A stretch of DNA of 64,000 nt from Janibacter sp. HTCC2649 (GCF_000152705.1 NZ_CH672413.1:1277978-1341977); one strand, 5' to 3'; numbered from the stretch's first letter, positions 9,611 to 19,116 are shown. The notes: a model not told the origin generated them from the sequence alone. Numbers and translations are program-made.

Positions 9611-10462
9611 ATGTCGACGACTTCCACCGTTGGACGCCCCGTGCGATCCACGCCGAGGAAGAGCCCCTCACCCGGAGAGTCCCTGGTCGGGGCCTATGGC
9701 CGACCGGCCGCCTTTGTCGCGGCGATTCTCGTCCTGTGGTGGCTCCTGACGTCTGTCACATCGAGCCTTCCCACCTACCTCGTTCCCTCGCCGGGTGACA
9801 CGTGGTCGGCATTCGCGGACAACGCGGGCTACTTCGCCACCCACACCTGGGTGACCCTGGTGGAGACGGTCATCGGCTTCGTCGTTGCGGTCATCGTGGG
9901 CCTGCTGGTGGCCATCGCGATGATCTATTCCACCTCCTTCGAGCGCACGCTCTACCCCCTGGTTCTCTTTGCCCAGGTCGTCCCCAAGATCGCGATCGCC
10001 CCCCTCTTCGTGGTCTGGCTCGGCTTCGGGATGACTCCCAAGATCGTCGTCGCCGTCCTGATGGCGTTCTTCCCGATCGTGATCTCAGGGCTGGCCGGCC
10101 TGAAGTCCGTCGACCCGGAGATCCTCGAGCTGACCTCCACCATGGGAGCCAATCCCCTCAAGGTGTTCGCGAAGATCCGTTTCCCGGCCTCACTCCCCCA
10201 GTTGTTCTCCGGGCTCAAGGTGGCCGCCACCCTCGCCGTCACGGGGGCAGTCGTCGGCGAGTTCGTCGGATCGAACTCCGGCTTGGGCTACGTGATCCTC
10301 CAGGCCAACGGCAACGTCGACACCGCCTCGCTCTTCGTCGCGCTCATCATCATGTCCCTGCTCGGCGTCGCTCTGTTCGGTCTCCTCCAGATCGCCGAGC
10401 GATTCGTCATCCCCTGGCACTCCTCACGCCGATCCCACGGTGGCTCCACCGTTCAGCTCTGA
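9611..10462 (+). CDS. ABC transporter permease, SsuC/TauC type
   Basis: 283 residues with about six membrane segments and the cytoplasmic EAA-type loop (LTSTMGANPLKVFAKIRFPA) that contacts the ATPase. The type is that of taurine, alkanesulfonate and NMT1/THI5-like importers. GGAG precedes the ATG. It is the first gene of a six-gene run followed closely by its binding protein and ATPase, behind a LacI-type operator. Importers of this type carry small organic molecules; the neighbouring sugar-type enzymes suggest a sugar acid, cyclitol or glycoside-derived substrate here, which is inference. Confidence 0.9.
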   Translation: MSTTSTVGRPVRSTPRKSPSPGESLVGAYGRPAAFVAAILVLWWLLTSVTSSLPTYLVPSPGDTWSAFADNAGYFATHTWVTLVETVIGFVVAVIVGLLVAIAMIYSTSFERTLYPLVLFAQVVPKIAIAPLFVVWLGFGMTPKIVVAVLMAFFPIVISGLAGLKSVDPEILELTSTMGANPLKVFAKIRFPASLPQLFSGLKVAATLAVTGAVVGEFVGSNSGLGYVILQANGNVDTASLFVALIIMSLLGVALFGLLQIAERFVIPWHSSRRSHGGSTVQL

Positions 10463-10496
10463 CGTCCCTGACCCTCACCCCTTGGAAGGACCCCAC

Positions 10497-11528
10497 ATGA
10501 TCTCTCGAAACCGACTGGCCCTCACCGCAGCCGTGGCAGGCATGGCACTCGCGCTCTCGGCCTGCGGCAACAGCGGCGCCGACGACTCCGCCAGCTCAGG
10601 TGGTGCCGACGGCGAGAAGTCCGTGAGCCTGATGCTCAACTGGTATCCCTATGGCGAACACGCCCCCTTCTACTACGGCGTCGAACAGGGCATCTTCAAG
10701 AAGCACGGGATCAACCTGACCATCAAGGCCGGCCAGGGTTCGACCAAGACGGTGCAGGCCGTCGGCAGCGGCCAGGTCGACTTCGGCTGGGCCGACACCC
10801 CTGCCGTCCTCGCCAACATCGACAAGGGCGTCAAGGTCAAGAGCGTCGGTGTCTTCCTGCAGACGACTCCGTCCTCGGTCCAGGTCTACAAGGACTCGGG
10901 TGTCACGACCCCCGCGGACCTCAAGGGCAAGACGATCGCTGTCTCGGCCGGTGACGCCCCGACCACGATGTTCCCGACCTATCTCAAGATGGCAGGCGTC
11001 AACGAGTCGGACGTCAAGACGCAGAACCTCGACCCGGCCGGGAAGATCGCAGCGGTCCTGACCAACAAGGTCGACGGCCTCATCGGGTTCGCCCACGACC
11101 AGGGTCCGACGATCGCCTCGAAGAGCGGCAAGGAGATGACCTACCTCCGCTACTCGGACGTCGGCCTCAACTACTTCAGCACCGGACTCATCGCGCCCGA
11201 CGGGACCATCGAGAAGGACCCCGAGCTCGTCAAGAAGCTTGTGGCGGCCACCAGCGAGGCGTTCGCCGCAGCCGAGAAGGACCCCGAGGCTGCGGTCAAG
11301 ACGATGTCGGGCAAGGACCCGCAGATGCCCAAGGACGACGTCCTCCTCGAGCAGTGGAAGCAGACGACCGAACTCCTCCACACGGACGCGACGACGGGCA
11401 AGGCACCCGGTCTCAACGCCACCTCCGACTGGGACTCGACCATCAAGCTTCTCGCCGGGGCCGGCCTCATCAAGGAAGCCAAGCCCGCGGACACCTACTT
11501 CAACAGTGCTGCTCAGCCGCAAGGGTGA
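10497..11528 (+). CDS. ABC transporter substrate-binding lipoprotein, NMT1/THI5-like
   Basis: 343 residues. The ATG at 10497, with GGAAGGA before it, gives a signal peptide ending in lipobox LSAC, so the mature protein is a lipoprotein on the outer face of the membrane. The fold is that of the NMT1/THI5 family: SLMLNWYPYGEHAPFYYGVEQGIFKKHG, followed by GSGQVDFGWADTPAVL and TPADLKGKTIAVSAGDAP, contribute the ligand-pocket residues known for thiamine-precursor and sulfonate binders. It works with the permease before it and the ATPase after it. The ligand is unknown. Confidence 0.92.
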   Translation: MISRNRLALTAAVAGMALALSACGNSGADDSASSGGADGEKSVSLMLNWYPYGEHAPFYYGVEQGIFKKHGINLTIKAGQGSTKTVQAVGSGQVDFGWADTPAVLANIDKGVKVKSVGVFLQTTPSSVQVYKDSGVTTPADLKGKTIAVSAGDAPTTMFPTYLKMAGVNESDVKTQNLDPAGKIAAVLTNKVDGLIGFAHDQGPTIASKSGKEMTYLRYSDVGLNYFSTGLIAPDGTIEKDPELVKKLVAATSEAFAAAEKDPEAAVKTMSGKDPQMPKDDVLLEQWKQTTELLHTDATTGKAPGLNATSDWDSTIKLLAGAGLIKEAKPADTYFNSAAQPQG

Positions 11529-11539
11529 GGGAGGAACAC

Positions 11540-12355
11540 GTGACCGCCGTGACAGAACATCCCACCTCCGTGAAGTCGACCACGGATCCCACCGTCCATG
11601 TCCAGGACCTCCACGTCCGCTTCGCCTCCTCCAGGGGTGAAGTCACCGCAGTCGAACACATCGACCTCACGGTCGCCCCAGGTGAGTTCGTCACCATCGC
11701 GGGCCCATCCGGCTGCGGCAAGTCCACCCTGCTCAAGGTCATCAGCGGCCTGACCAAGCCGTCGCGCGGGGTCGTCGAGCTCAACGGCGCGCCGGTCACC
11801 GGGCCACGACAGGACATCGGCTACGTCTTCCAGCGTGCCGCGCTCCTGGAGTGGCGTGACGTCGAGGGCAACATCCTCATCCAGGCCGAGATGCGAGGCA
11901 TGCCGCGCGCCAAGGCACGTGAGCGAGCCGCCGAACTCATCGAGATGACGGGCCTCTCGGGCTTCGAGAAGGCGCTCCCCCACGAGCTCTCCGGCGGCAT
12001 GCAGCAACGCGTGTCCCTGTGTCGGGCGCTGCTGCACGAACCCCAGGTCCTGCTCATGGACGAACCGTTCGGGGCACTCGACGCGCTCACCCGCGAGCGC
12101 ATGAACGTCGAGCTCCGACGCATCTGGGAGAGCACCGGCACCACGGTCATGCTCGTGACCCACTCCGTCCCCGAGGCCGTCTACCTCGCCGACCGGGTCG
12201 TCGTCATGAGTCCCCGTCCGGGCCGCGTGCTGGAGGTGCTCGACGTCGACCTGCCGCGGCACCGGGTCTATGGCGACACCATGGCCAGCCCCGTCTTCCA
12301 GGAGCTGACCACCCACGTGCGCTCCCTGCTTCGCACCACCGGTGAAGCCGACTGA
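11540..12355 (+). CDS. ABC transporter ATP-binding protein, SsuB/TauB type
   Basis: 271 residues with Walker A (GPSGCGKST), Q-loop (VFQRAAL), signature LSGGMQQRVSLCRALL, Walker B (VLLMDEPFG) and the switch His (VTHSVPEA). The GTG at 11540, preceded by GGGAGGA, is the likely start. It powers import by the permease and lipoprotein encoded just upstream. Confidence 0.93.
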   Translation: MTAVTEHPTSVKSTTDPTVHVQDLHVRFASSRGEVTAVEHIDLTVAPGEFVTIAGPSGCGKSTLLKVISGLTKPSRGVVELNGAPVTGPRQDIGYVFQRAALLEWRDVEGNILIQAEMRGMPRAKARERAAELIEMTGLSGFEKALPHELSGGMQQRVSLCRALLHEPQVLLMDEPFGALDALTRERMNVELRRIWESTGTTVMLVTHSVPEAVYLADRVVVMSPRPGRVLEVLDVDLPRHRVYGDTMASPVFQELTTHVRSLLRTTGEAD

Positions 12356-12449
12356 CCCACGCCACCTGAGCAGGTCGACGGCCGCACGGCCCACCGGCCC
12401 ACACCACCGACCGCCACTCATGTCTTGCCACTCACGAACAGGAACCCCG

Positions 12450-13604
12450 ATGCCCGACACCCCGAAGACCCTGCGCATCGCCATGAACGGCGTCACCGGA
12501 CGCATGGGCTATCGACAGCACCTCGTCCGCTCGATCCTCGCCCTGCGTGACGAAGGGCTGACCCTGGCCGATGGCAGCATCGTCCAGATCGAACCCGTCC
12601 TCCTGGGCCGCAATGCCGAGAAGCTGTCCCAGCTCGCCGCACGTCACAACGTCCCCGACTGGAGCACCGACATCGATGCCGTCCTCGCCGACGACACGGT
12701 CGACGTCTACTTCGACGCCCAGGTGACCTCCCGCCGCGCCCCGGCAGTCCGGGCCGCGATCGCTGCGGGCAAGCACGTCTACATGGAGAAGCCCACGGCC
12801 GAGACCTTGGAGGAGGCCATCGCTCTCGCTCATCTCGGAGCGAAGTCGGACCTCACGATCGGGGTGGTTCACGACAAGCTCTACCTCCCCGGTCTCGTCA
12901 AGCTCCGTCGGCTCGTGGACGAGGGCTTCTTCGGACGGATCCTCTCTCTGCGTGGCGAATTCGGCTACTGGGTGTTCGACGGCGAGCACCAGACCGCTCA
13001 GCGCCCCAGCTGGAACTACCGCTCCGAGGACGGTGGCGGTATCACGGTCGACATGTTCTGCCACTGGAACTACGTACTCGAGGGCATCCTCGGTCGGGTC
13101 GAGTCCGTCACCGCCAGGACGACCACCCACCTTCCCGAAAGGTGGGACGAGACCGGCGCGAGGTACGACGCAACGGCGGACGACGCGGCATACGGAATCT
13201 TTGACATCGAGGGCGGCATCATCGCCCAGATCAACTCCTCGTGGACCGTCCGGGTGCACCGCGACGAGCTCGTCGAGTTCCAGGTCGACGGCACCCACGG
13301 ATCGGCCGTGGCCGGACTGCGCAACTGCGTCATCCAGCCCGCGAGCGCGAGCCCCAAGCCGGTCTGGAACCCCGACCTCCCGAGCGGTGAGCCGTTCCGC
13401 GAGCAATGGATTCCGGTGCCGGACAACGACGACCTCGAGAACGGGTTCAAGTTGCAGTGGGTCGAGTTCCTGCGGGACGTCGTGGCCGGGCGTCCGCACC
13501 GGTTCGATCTGCTCAGCGCCGCCCGGGGTGTGCAGCTGGCCGAGCTGGGGCTGCGGTCCTCGGACGAGGGTCGGCGTCTCCCCGTTCCGGAGATCAGCCT
13601 GTGA
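12450..13604 (+). CDS. Gfo/Idh/MocA-family oxidoreductase
   Basis: 384 residues. The N-terminal Rossmann domain has an NAD(P)-binding turn (MNGVTGRMGY) and the family EKP motif in HVYMEKPTAET, followed by the alpha/beta C-terminal domain with GDEL-type strands. The ATG at 12450 follows AGGAA. Family members oxidise or reduce hydroxyl groups of sugars and cyclitols. Together with the DUF993 protein and the TIM-barrel isomerase translated directly after it (GTGA and 8-base overlaps), it forms the enzymatic core of this operon. The substrate is unknown; a keto-sugar intermediate is plausible. Confidence 0.9.
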   Translation: MPDTPKTLRIAMNGVTGRMGYRQHLVRSILALRDEGLTLADGSIVQIEPVLLGRNAEKLSQLAARHNVPDWSTDIDAVLADDTVDVYFDAQVTSRRAPAVRAAIAAGKHVYMEKPTAETLEEAIALAHLGAKSDLTIGVVHDKLYLPGLVKLRRLVDEGFFGRILSLRGEFGYWVFDGEHQTAQRPSWNYRSEDGGGITVDMFCHWNYVLEGILGRVESVTARTTTHLPERWDETGARYDATADDAAYGIFDIEGGIIAQINSSWTVRVHRDELVEFQVDGTHGSAVAGLRNCVIQPASASPKPVWNPDLPSGEPFREQWIPVPDNDDLENGFKLQWVEFLRDVVAGRPHRFDLLSAARGVQLAELGLRSSDEGRRLPVPEISL

Positions 13605-14779
13605 GCCCGGCCCTCCACCTCCCGGACGGTGCCGCGCACGAACTCGCGCCTCCGCGCGAGTGGGTGAAGCCGAGCCGTCCGTTCACCTCACGCATTGCGT
13701 ATGCCGCGGCGCACGTCGTCCCGCGCGTCGAGGGGGAGAACGTCGCGGGTGCTCCGGCTGACCTCGACTGGGAGTCCACGCTCGCCATCCGTCGCGAGCT
13801 GTGGTCGTGGGGTCTGGGGGTGGCCGAAGCCATGGACACGGCCCAACGCGGGATGGGTCTCGACTGGCCCGCCGCGCAGGAGCTGATCCGCCGCTCGGCT
13901 GCGGTCGCCGCGGAGGTGGGCGGACTCATCGCGGCCGGCGCGGGAACAGACCAGCTCGACATCGCCGCGCTCGTCGCCAGCCCCGAGACGGGCCTCGACA
14001 CGGTCATCGGCGCCTATCGGGAGCAGGTCACCGTCGTCGAGGACGCCGGAGCAAAGGTCATCGTCATGGCCTCGCGCGCCCTGGCCGCCGTCGCGACCAC
14101 GCCGCAGGACTATCTCGACGTCTATGGCGCGGTGCTCGAGGAGGTGCAGCAGCCGGTCATCCTGCACTGGCTCGGCGAGATGTTCGACCCGGCTCTGGCC
14201 GGCTACTGGGGCTCGACCGACGTGAACACGGCGACGGGAACCTTCCTTGAGCTCGTGGCCAAGTACGCCGACCGGATCGACGGGGTGAAGGTCTCACTCC
14301 TCGACGCCGACCACGAGCGCGACCTCAGGAGCCGCCTGCCCGAGGGAGTCCGTCTCTACACCGGCGACGACTTCAACTACCCCGAGCTCATCTGCCCGGA
14401 CGCTGACCGACACCACTCCGACGCCCTCCTCGGTGTCTTCGCCGCGATTGCCCCTGCGGCCTCTGCGGCACTGCAGTTGCTGGATGAAGGCGACGTCGAC
14501 GAGGCGCGCCGGGTCCTCGACTCGACGCGGGCACTCGGGCGCCACATCTTCGCGACCCCGACCTACAACTACAAGGTCGGCATCGCCTTCCTCGCGTGGC
14601 TCAACGGGCTGCAGCCCGGCTTCCAGATGGTGGGTGGTCTGGCGAGCAACAGATCCGTCAGCCACCTGACCCAGCTCGTCGTCCTCGCCGACCGGGCAGG
14701 CGTGTTGACCGATCCCGACCTCGCCGCCGAGCGCTTCAACGCCTGGAGCCACGTCACGGGGGTGGGCCGAGATGTCTGA
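13601..14779 (+). CDS. DUF993 family protein (aldolase-like TIM barrel)
   Basis: 392 residues from a GTG that overlaps the preceding stop as GTGA. The protein matches DUF993, a family annotated as related to dihydrodipicolinate synthase and predicted to be a TIM barrel. Recognisable stretches include VVEDAGAKVIVMASRALA, QPVILHWLGEMFDP, and a candidate Schiff-base lysine in the RIDGVKVSLLD strand. The family travels with Gfo/Idh oxidoreductases and sugar isomerases in actinobacteria, as here. An aldolase or lyase step on the operon's sugar intermediate is inferred, not shown. Confidence 0.85.
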   Translation: MSPALHLPDGAAHELAPPREWVKPSRPFTSRIAYAAAHVVPRVEGENVAGAPADLDWESTLAIRRELWSWGLGVAEAMDTAQRGMGLDWPAAQELIRRSAAVAAEVGGLIAAGAGTDQLDIAALVASPETGLDTVIGAYREQVTVVEDAGAKVIVMASRALAAVATTPQDYLDVYGAVLEEVQQPVILHWLGEMFDPALAGYWGSTDVNTATGTFLELVAKYADRIDGVKVSLLDADHERDLRSRLPEGVRLYTGDDFNYPELICPDADRHHSDALLGVFAAIAPAASAALQLLDEGDVDEARRVLDSTRALGRHIFATPTYNYKVGIAFLAWLNGLQPGFQMVGGLASNRSVSHLTQLVVLADRAGVLTDPDLAAERFNAWSHVTGVGRDV

Positions 14780-15614
14780 CGCCGGGTGCCGGCTCTCGCT
14801 CAACATCGAGACGACGCACTCCCTGACCCTGGAGCAGGCGGTCGAGGTCGCCGCCGCAGCAGGGCTCGAGGCCATCGGGGTGTGGCGCGATCGCGTCCAG
14901 GCCGTGGGCGTCGCGAAGGCGGCGCGTCTGGTGTCCGACGCCGGGCTGCGCGTGTCCTCGTTGTGCCGCGGCGGGTTCCTCACGGCGTCAACGTCCGAGG
15001 GAATTCGCGCCGCCCTCGACGACAATCTCAGGGCTCTCGATGAGGCCGCCGCCCTGGGCGCGCCTGAGCTCGTCATGGTGGTCGGCGGACTGCCCGAAGG
15101 TGACCGCGACCTCGTGGGGGCGCGGCACCGAGTTGCCGAGCGGATCGCGGAACTTGCGCCCGAGGCGGTGGCGCGCGGCGTTCGGCTCGCGCTCGAACCG
15201 CTTCACCCCATGTATGCCGCCGACCGCGCCGTGCTCTCGACGCTCGATCAGGCGCTCGACATGGCGGCGCCGCATCCTGCGGAGGCTGTCGGGGTCGTCG
15301 TCGACACCTTCCACATCTACTGGGATCCGAGGGCCGCGTCCGCCATCGCACGAGCCGGGCTGGAGGGCCGCATCTCGTCCTACCAGGTGTGCGACTTCAA
15401 CCTCCCCATTGCGTCCGACGCCCTCCTCTCTCGCGGGATGATGGGCGACGGTGTCATCGACTTCACCCACTGGACCACTGCTGTCGCAGCGGCCGGCTAC
15501 ACGGGCGACGTGGAGGTCGAGATCTTCAACGCCGACATCTGGGCCCGCCCACCACGGGACGTCGTCGGTCAGATGGTCGAGCGGTACACGACGTTGGTCG
15601 CGCCGTTCCTCTGA
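14772..15614 (+). CDS. sugar phosphate isomerase/epimerase (xylose isomerase-like TIM barrel)
   Basis: 280 residues, starting at an ATG that overlaps the end of the DUF993 gene by 8 bases. AP-endonuclease-2/IolE-type barrel with metal-ligand strands: LALEPLHP (Glu), VVVDTFHIYWDP (Asp/His), SYQVCDF, and DVEVEIFN (Glu) near the end. Members epimerise, isomerise or dehydrate keto-sugars and inosose. It is the last gene of the operon. Some relatives work with a Gfo/Idh partner on 3-keto-glycosides, an attractive parallel given the secreted sugar dehydrogenase in the same regulon. Confidence 0.88.
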   Translation: MSDAGCRLSLNIETTHSLTLEQAVEVAAAAGLEAIGVWRDRVQAVGVAKAARLVSDAGLRVSSLCRGGFLTASTSEGIRAALDDNLRALDEAAALGAPELVMVVGGLPEGDRDLVGARHRVAERIAELAPEAVARGVRLALEPLHPMYAADRAVLSTLDQALDMAAPHPAEAVGVVVDTFHIYWDPRAASAIARAGLEGRISSYQVCDFNLPIASDALLSRGMMGDGVIDFTHWTTAVAAAGYTGDVEVEIFNADIWARPPRDVVGQMVERYTTLVAPFL

Positions 15615-15658
15615 GGAACGGGCAGGGACGCTTTTCAGACGTCGGGTATGCCGTCGTG

Positions 15659-17281
15659 TCAGCGCGCGCTGGACCTCACGACCTGCGTCTTCCGAGCGCT
15701 CGCGAGCAGGTCGGCCGCGCGCTCGCCGATGACGATGCACGGCGCCTGCGTGTGGCCGCGGATGATCTTCGGCATGATCGAGGCGTCGGCGACGCGCAGC
15801 CCCTGGACGCCGCGGACACGCAGCTCCGGGTCGACGACCGAGCCCTCGTCAGAACCCATCCGGGCCGTGCTCGTCGGGTGATAGAGCGTGTGCGAGTGGT
15901 TGGCCAGGGACAGCGCGGACCGCTCCTCGCGAGTGACTCCGTCGCCACCCTCGGGCACGAAGTAGTGCGAGCCCGTCACGGCTGAGAGGGCTGGTGTCGC
16001 GATGAGGTCGGCACACACACCGAGGCCGGCCATGAGGGCAGCGCGGTCCTTGCCGTCGGGGTCGGTGAGATAAGCCGGCTCGATCTTCGGCTTGGCCAGC
16101 GGGTCGGCCGAGACGAGCGTGATCCGGCCGGTGCTCTCGGGCTGGAGCAGGATGGCCCCGACCGTGATCCCGTGACCCGTCGGGGGCACGAGGCCCTCAC
16201 TCACGAACGGCACCGGCGCAAAGATGATCTCGATGTCGGGCAGGTCAAGGTCGGGCTGCGTGCGCACGAACCCGTAGGCCTCCCCCACGTTCGAGGTGAG
16301 CATGCCCTTGCCGCGCGCCAGGAAGTTGACGACCTGCGCCGGCTTCTCGGCGGCGAAGAGCGTGTCCTCGTCGGACTCGATGATGAGGGCTGCGATGAGG
16401 TGGTCCTGGAGGTTGGCACCGACCTCGGGTGCGTCGACGACGACCTCGATGCCGAGTGCCGTCAGGTCCGCGGCAGGGCCCACCCCCGAGAGCAGGAGCA
16501 GCTGCGGCGTGTTGATGGCCCCGCCCGAGAGCACGATCTCGTGAGTGACGAAGACCTTCTTCGTGGCACCGCCGGAGACGTACTCGACACCGGTCGCCTG
16601 AGTTCCCTCGAAGATCACTCGGGTCGCCTGGGCGTCGGTGCGCACCGTGAGGTTGGTCCGCCCCTTGGCCGGCTTGAGGTACGCGTCCGCGGTGCTGAAT
16701 CGCTTGCCGCGCTTCTGGTTCACCATCGTCTCGCTGAAGCCCTCGGGACGTGCGCTGTTCGGTGACTCCACGGCATACCCGGCTTGTTCGACGGCCTTGA
16801 GGAAGGTCGCCGTGTGCGAGCGCGGACTGCGCTGGTGGATGATGCTCACCGCTCCGCCGGAGCCCTGGTCGGGGTCGGTGTTGCCCTCGATGTGCTCGAC
16901 GCGGCGGAAGTACGGCAGCAGCGCCTGGTAGGACCACTCCGCACCGGCCGCCTCGGCCCACCCGTCGTAGTCGGCGGCATAGCCACGCACCCACATCATC
17001 GCGTTGAGCGAGGTCGACCCACCGAGCATCTTGCCGCGGGGCCAGTAGATGCTGCGGTCGCCGAGGTTCTCCTGCGGTTCGGTGTTGTAGTCCCAGTCGA
17101 GCGGCGTCCTGAAGAGCTTCGAGAAGGCCGCAGGGATGTGCACTTCCTGCTTCTTGTCGGGCCCTCCGGCCTCGAGGAGGAGCACGCTGATCGCGGGGTC
17201 CTCACTGAGGCGGGCGGCGAGCGTGGCGCCGGATGCGCCGGCTCCCACGACGACATAGTCGAACGTCTCGTTGCTGCTCAT
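15659..17281 (-). CDS. GMC-family FAD oxidoreductase (choline dehydrogenase-like)
   Basis: 540 residues, standard length. FAD-binding VVVGAGASGATLAARLSE at the N-terminus, the second GMC signature with LSGGAINTPQLLLLSGVGP, and the C-terminal catalytic region with LYHPTSTARMG (active-site His) and RGHTQAP (second His/Asn position). It oxidises an alcohol to an aldehyde. The gene lies downstream of an aldehyde dehydrogenase in the same direction, so alcohol to aldehyde to acid is the probable sequence, but a terminator hairpin stands between the two. Choline, polyethylene glycol and long-chain alcohols are all known substrates of the family, so the choice is open. Confidence 0.9.
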   Translation of the reverse strand: MSSNETFDYVVVGAGASGATLAARLSEDPAISVLLLEAGGPDKKQEVHIPAAFSKLFRTPLDWDYNTEPQENLGDRSIYWPRGKMLGGSTSLNAMMWVRGYAADYDGWAEAAGAEWSYQALLPYFRRVEHIEGNTDPDQGSGGAVSIIHQRSPRSHTATFLKAVEQAGYAVESPNSARPEGFSETMVNQKRGKRFSTADAYLKPAKGRTNLTVRTDAQATRVIFEGTQATGVEYVSGGATKKVFVTHEIVLSGGAINTPQLLLLSGVGPAADLTALGIEVVVDAPEVGANLQDHLIAALIIESDEDTLFAAEKPAQVVNFLARGKGMLTSNVGEAYGFVRTQPDLDLPDIEIIFAPVPFVSEGLVPPTGHGITVGAILLQPESTGRITLVSADPLAKPKIEPAYLTDPDGKDRAALMAGLGVCADLIATPALSAVTGSHYFVPEGGDGVTREERSALSLANHSHTLYHPTSTARMGSDEGSVVDPELRVRGVQGLRVADASIMPKIIRGHTQAPCIVIGERAADLLASARKTQVVRSSAR

Positions 17282-17322
17282 GACTGTCCTTCAGGGAGTG
17301 GGGTCAGAAAAGACAAAGCCGC

Positions 17323-17355
17323 GCGTATGCCGGAAGGCGGGCTTCCGGCATACGC
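17323..17355. terminator. terminator with octamer arms
   Basis: GCGTATGCCGGAAG (17323-17336) pairs perfectly with CTTCCGGCATACGC (17342-17355) around a 5-base loop. On the minus strand it follows the aldehyde dehydrogenase stop and is trailed by GGCTTTGTCTTTTC, a T-rich tract, so it is a good intrinsic terminator for that gene. Each arm contains the window-wide octamer GTATGCCG. Confidence 0.85.
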
Positions 17356-17361
17356 CGAAAG

Positions 17362-19116
17362 TCACGCTCGGAAGGCGGAGACGAAGATCCCGGGGAGCTT
17401 GGCCCAGGAGGGCTTGGCGGCGAACCGGGTGAGCAGCTGGCCGGTCCGGCGCGCGCTGCGGGCCGAGACGAACCACGGCGGCTTCGGCGAGAGCGAGAGC
17501 TCGCCGCCGACGAACGACCGCGGGAAGGGACGGAAGGGGCCGCGCACGATGGTGCGTTCGGTGTCCTGCAGCAGGAACGCGTTGTGGACGATCCCGATCC
17601 CGCTCTGGACGTCGTCGATGGTGTGACCGGGGAAGGCGCCCCAGGGTGCACCGGCGGTGAGGAACCCGACGGCGGTCCAGGCGTTGACGGCGATCGTGCC
17701 GTACTCCAGTCGGGCCAGCGCCTCGTCGAAGCCGGAGCCGAGCTCCTTGAGCGTTGCCGGTGAGACGAGGACGTTGGCGCCGAGGGTTCCGACGAGCGCG
17801 GTGTTCGCGTGGTCGACGGCGGCGTCGACGAAGGCCTGCCCAGTGCCGGGCACGTCGACGATGCCGAGGACCGGCGAGAAGTACTCCGTGGTCTGGATCG
17901 CTGCCGCGTCCACGCCGTTGCGGGCGTCGATGAGCAGGCGGCCACCACCCTTGCCGAGGTGGTCTGCCTTTGCGTATGCCGTGCCCGCCGCAGCGACGCG
18001 GTCGCCGCTGCCGGGGTACCACGGGACGCGCTCGGGAGCCGCCTCGAGGGCCTTGCGCAGCTCGGAGACGAACGCCTCGCGCTGCGGCCACTCGCTGCTG
18101 AGGATGACGACCTGTCCGGCGACGCAGTTGTAGCCACCGTTGTGAAGCCGCTGTGTCGCAACGTGTTGCGCCTGGAACTTCAGGTCGGCGGTGGACCACT
18201 CCCCCGGAACGACGATGATCGGCGAGACGCCGCCGAGCTCGCTCGTGATCGGCTTGTCGAGCACCGGCGTGCCGGCCGCGCGTCGAGCAGCGCCGTCCGG
18301 TCCGGGTCCCCACACGATGACGTCGTGCGTCACGGCGCTGCCGGTGATGTGGACGTGGGAGATGCCGGGGTGGTTGGCGAGATAGCTGCCCACGTCGCCC
18401 GCGCCGGCGACGATGGCGAGGACGCCGAGCTCGATGAGTGGGGCGAACGCGGCCTCGTAGACGGGCAGCAGCTCGTTCATCGTCGGGTTGAGCTTGAGGA
18501 TGACGACGCGGTTGTGTGCCACGAGTTCGTAGAGCACGTCGAGGGGCGCGATGGAGCTGATGTTGCCGGCACCGAGGACGAGACCCACGCCAGCCGTGTC
18601 CTTGGGCGTGAGGGCTCCGAGACCGGCCCGCGCACGGACCTCGGTCCCGGTGATGCCGGGCTTCATCCACACGTCGGCCGTGAAGCCGTTGAGGAGCAGG
18701 AACTCGTAGGCACTCGTCGGCAGGACCGGGACCACCACCCGGCCGCCCGGGCCGGTGCCGAACTTGATGCTCTGGACCGGGCTCTTGCCCGCGGCGACTG
18801 CCGCCAAGGAGTGCTGGAGGGTCAGGAGGCCCGACATGGTGCAGTACGGACCCGACAGGTACTCCTCGCCGACCAGCGGCGATTCAGGGTCGAGGTTCTT
18901 GGCGCGGGCGGCCGCTGCCACCCACTGCTCGGACTGCGACGCAACGGCTGCGTGCACCCGGCCCAGGAGGGCGCCCCGCTCGGCGATACCGAGTCCGGCC
19001 CAACGCTGCTCGCCGGCCTGGACGGTGGCAATGGCCGAGTCCAGGGCGGCGCGGACGTCGTCCCCGGGAAGAGGCGGTGCGCTGCTTGCGGGCGTGGCCT
19101 GCTCAGTCGTCGTCAT
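17362..19116 (-). CDS. aldehyde dehydrogenase family protein
   Basis: 584 residues. The ATG at 19116 is preferred to the GTG two codons earlier because GGGAG stands 5 bases upstream of it. The ALDH catalytic Cys lies in GGYNCVAGQ and the general-base region in TSELGGVSPI; NAD-binding LGAGNISS and HITGS are also seen. It is longer than the usual 480-500 residues, with extra sequence at both ends, as in a less-studied ALDH branch. It oxidises an aldehyde with NAD(P). It is divergent from a PucR-type regulator with two palindromes between them, and lies upstream of a GMC oxidoreductase. Confidence 0.85.
   Translation of the reverse strand: MTTTEQATPASSAPPLPGDDVRAALDSAIATVQAGEQRWAGLGIAERGALLGRVHAAVASQSEQWVAAAARAKNLDPESPLVGEEYLSGPYCTMSGLLTLQHSLAAVAAGKSPVQSIKFGTGPGGRVVVPVLPTSAYEFLLLNGFTADVWMKPGITGTEVRARAGLGALTPKDTAGVGLVLGAGNISSIAPLDVLYELVAHNRVVILKLNPTMNELLPVYEAAFAPLIELGVLAIVAGAGDVGSYLANHPGISHVHITGSAVTHDVIVWGPGPDGAARRAAGTPVLDKPITSELGGVSPIIVVPGEWSTADLKFQAQHVATQRLHNGGYNCVAGQVVILSSEWPQREAFVSELRKALEAAPERVPWYPGSGDRVAAAGTAYAKADHLGKGGGRLLIDARNGVDAAAIQTTEYFSPVLGIVDVPGTGQAFVDAAVDHANTALVGTLGANVLVSPATLKELGSGFDEALARLEYGTIAVNAWTAVGFLTAGAPWGAFPGHTIDDVQSGIGIVHNAFLLQDTERTIVRGPFRPFPRSFVGGELSLSPKPPWFVSARSARRTGQLLTRFAAKPSWAKLPGIFVSAFRA

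Noticed and set aside
8188-13186. Octamer-free 5-kb stretch over the LacI/ABC locus as evidence of horizontal transfer
   Set aside because: With an average spacing near 1.4 kb, one gap of this size among 47 is about what chance gives; codon use and GC of these genes look like the rest of the window.
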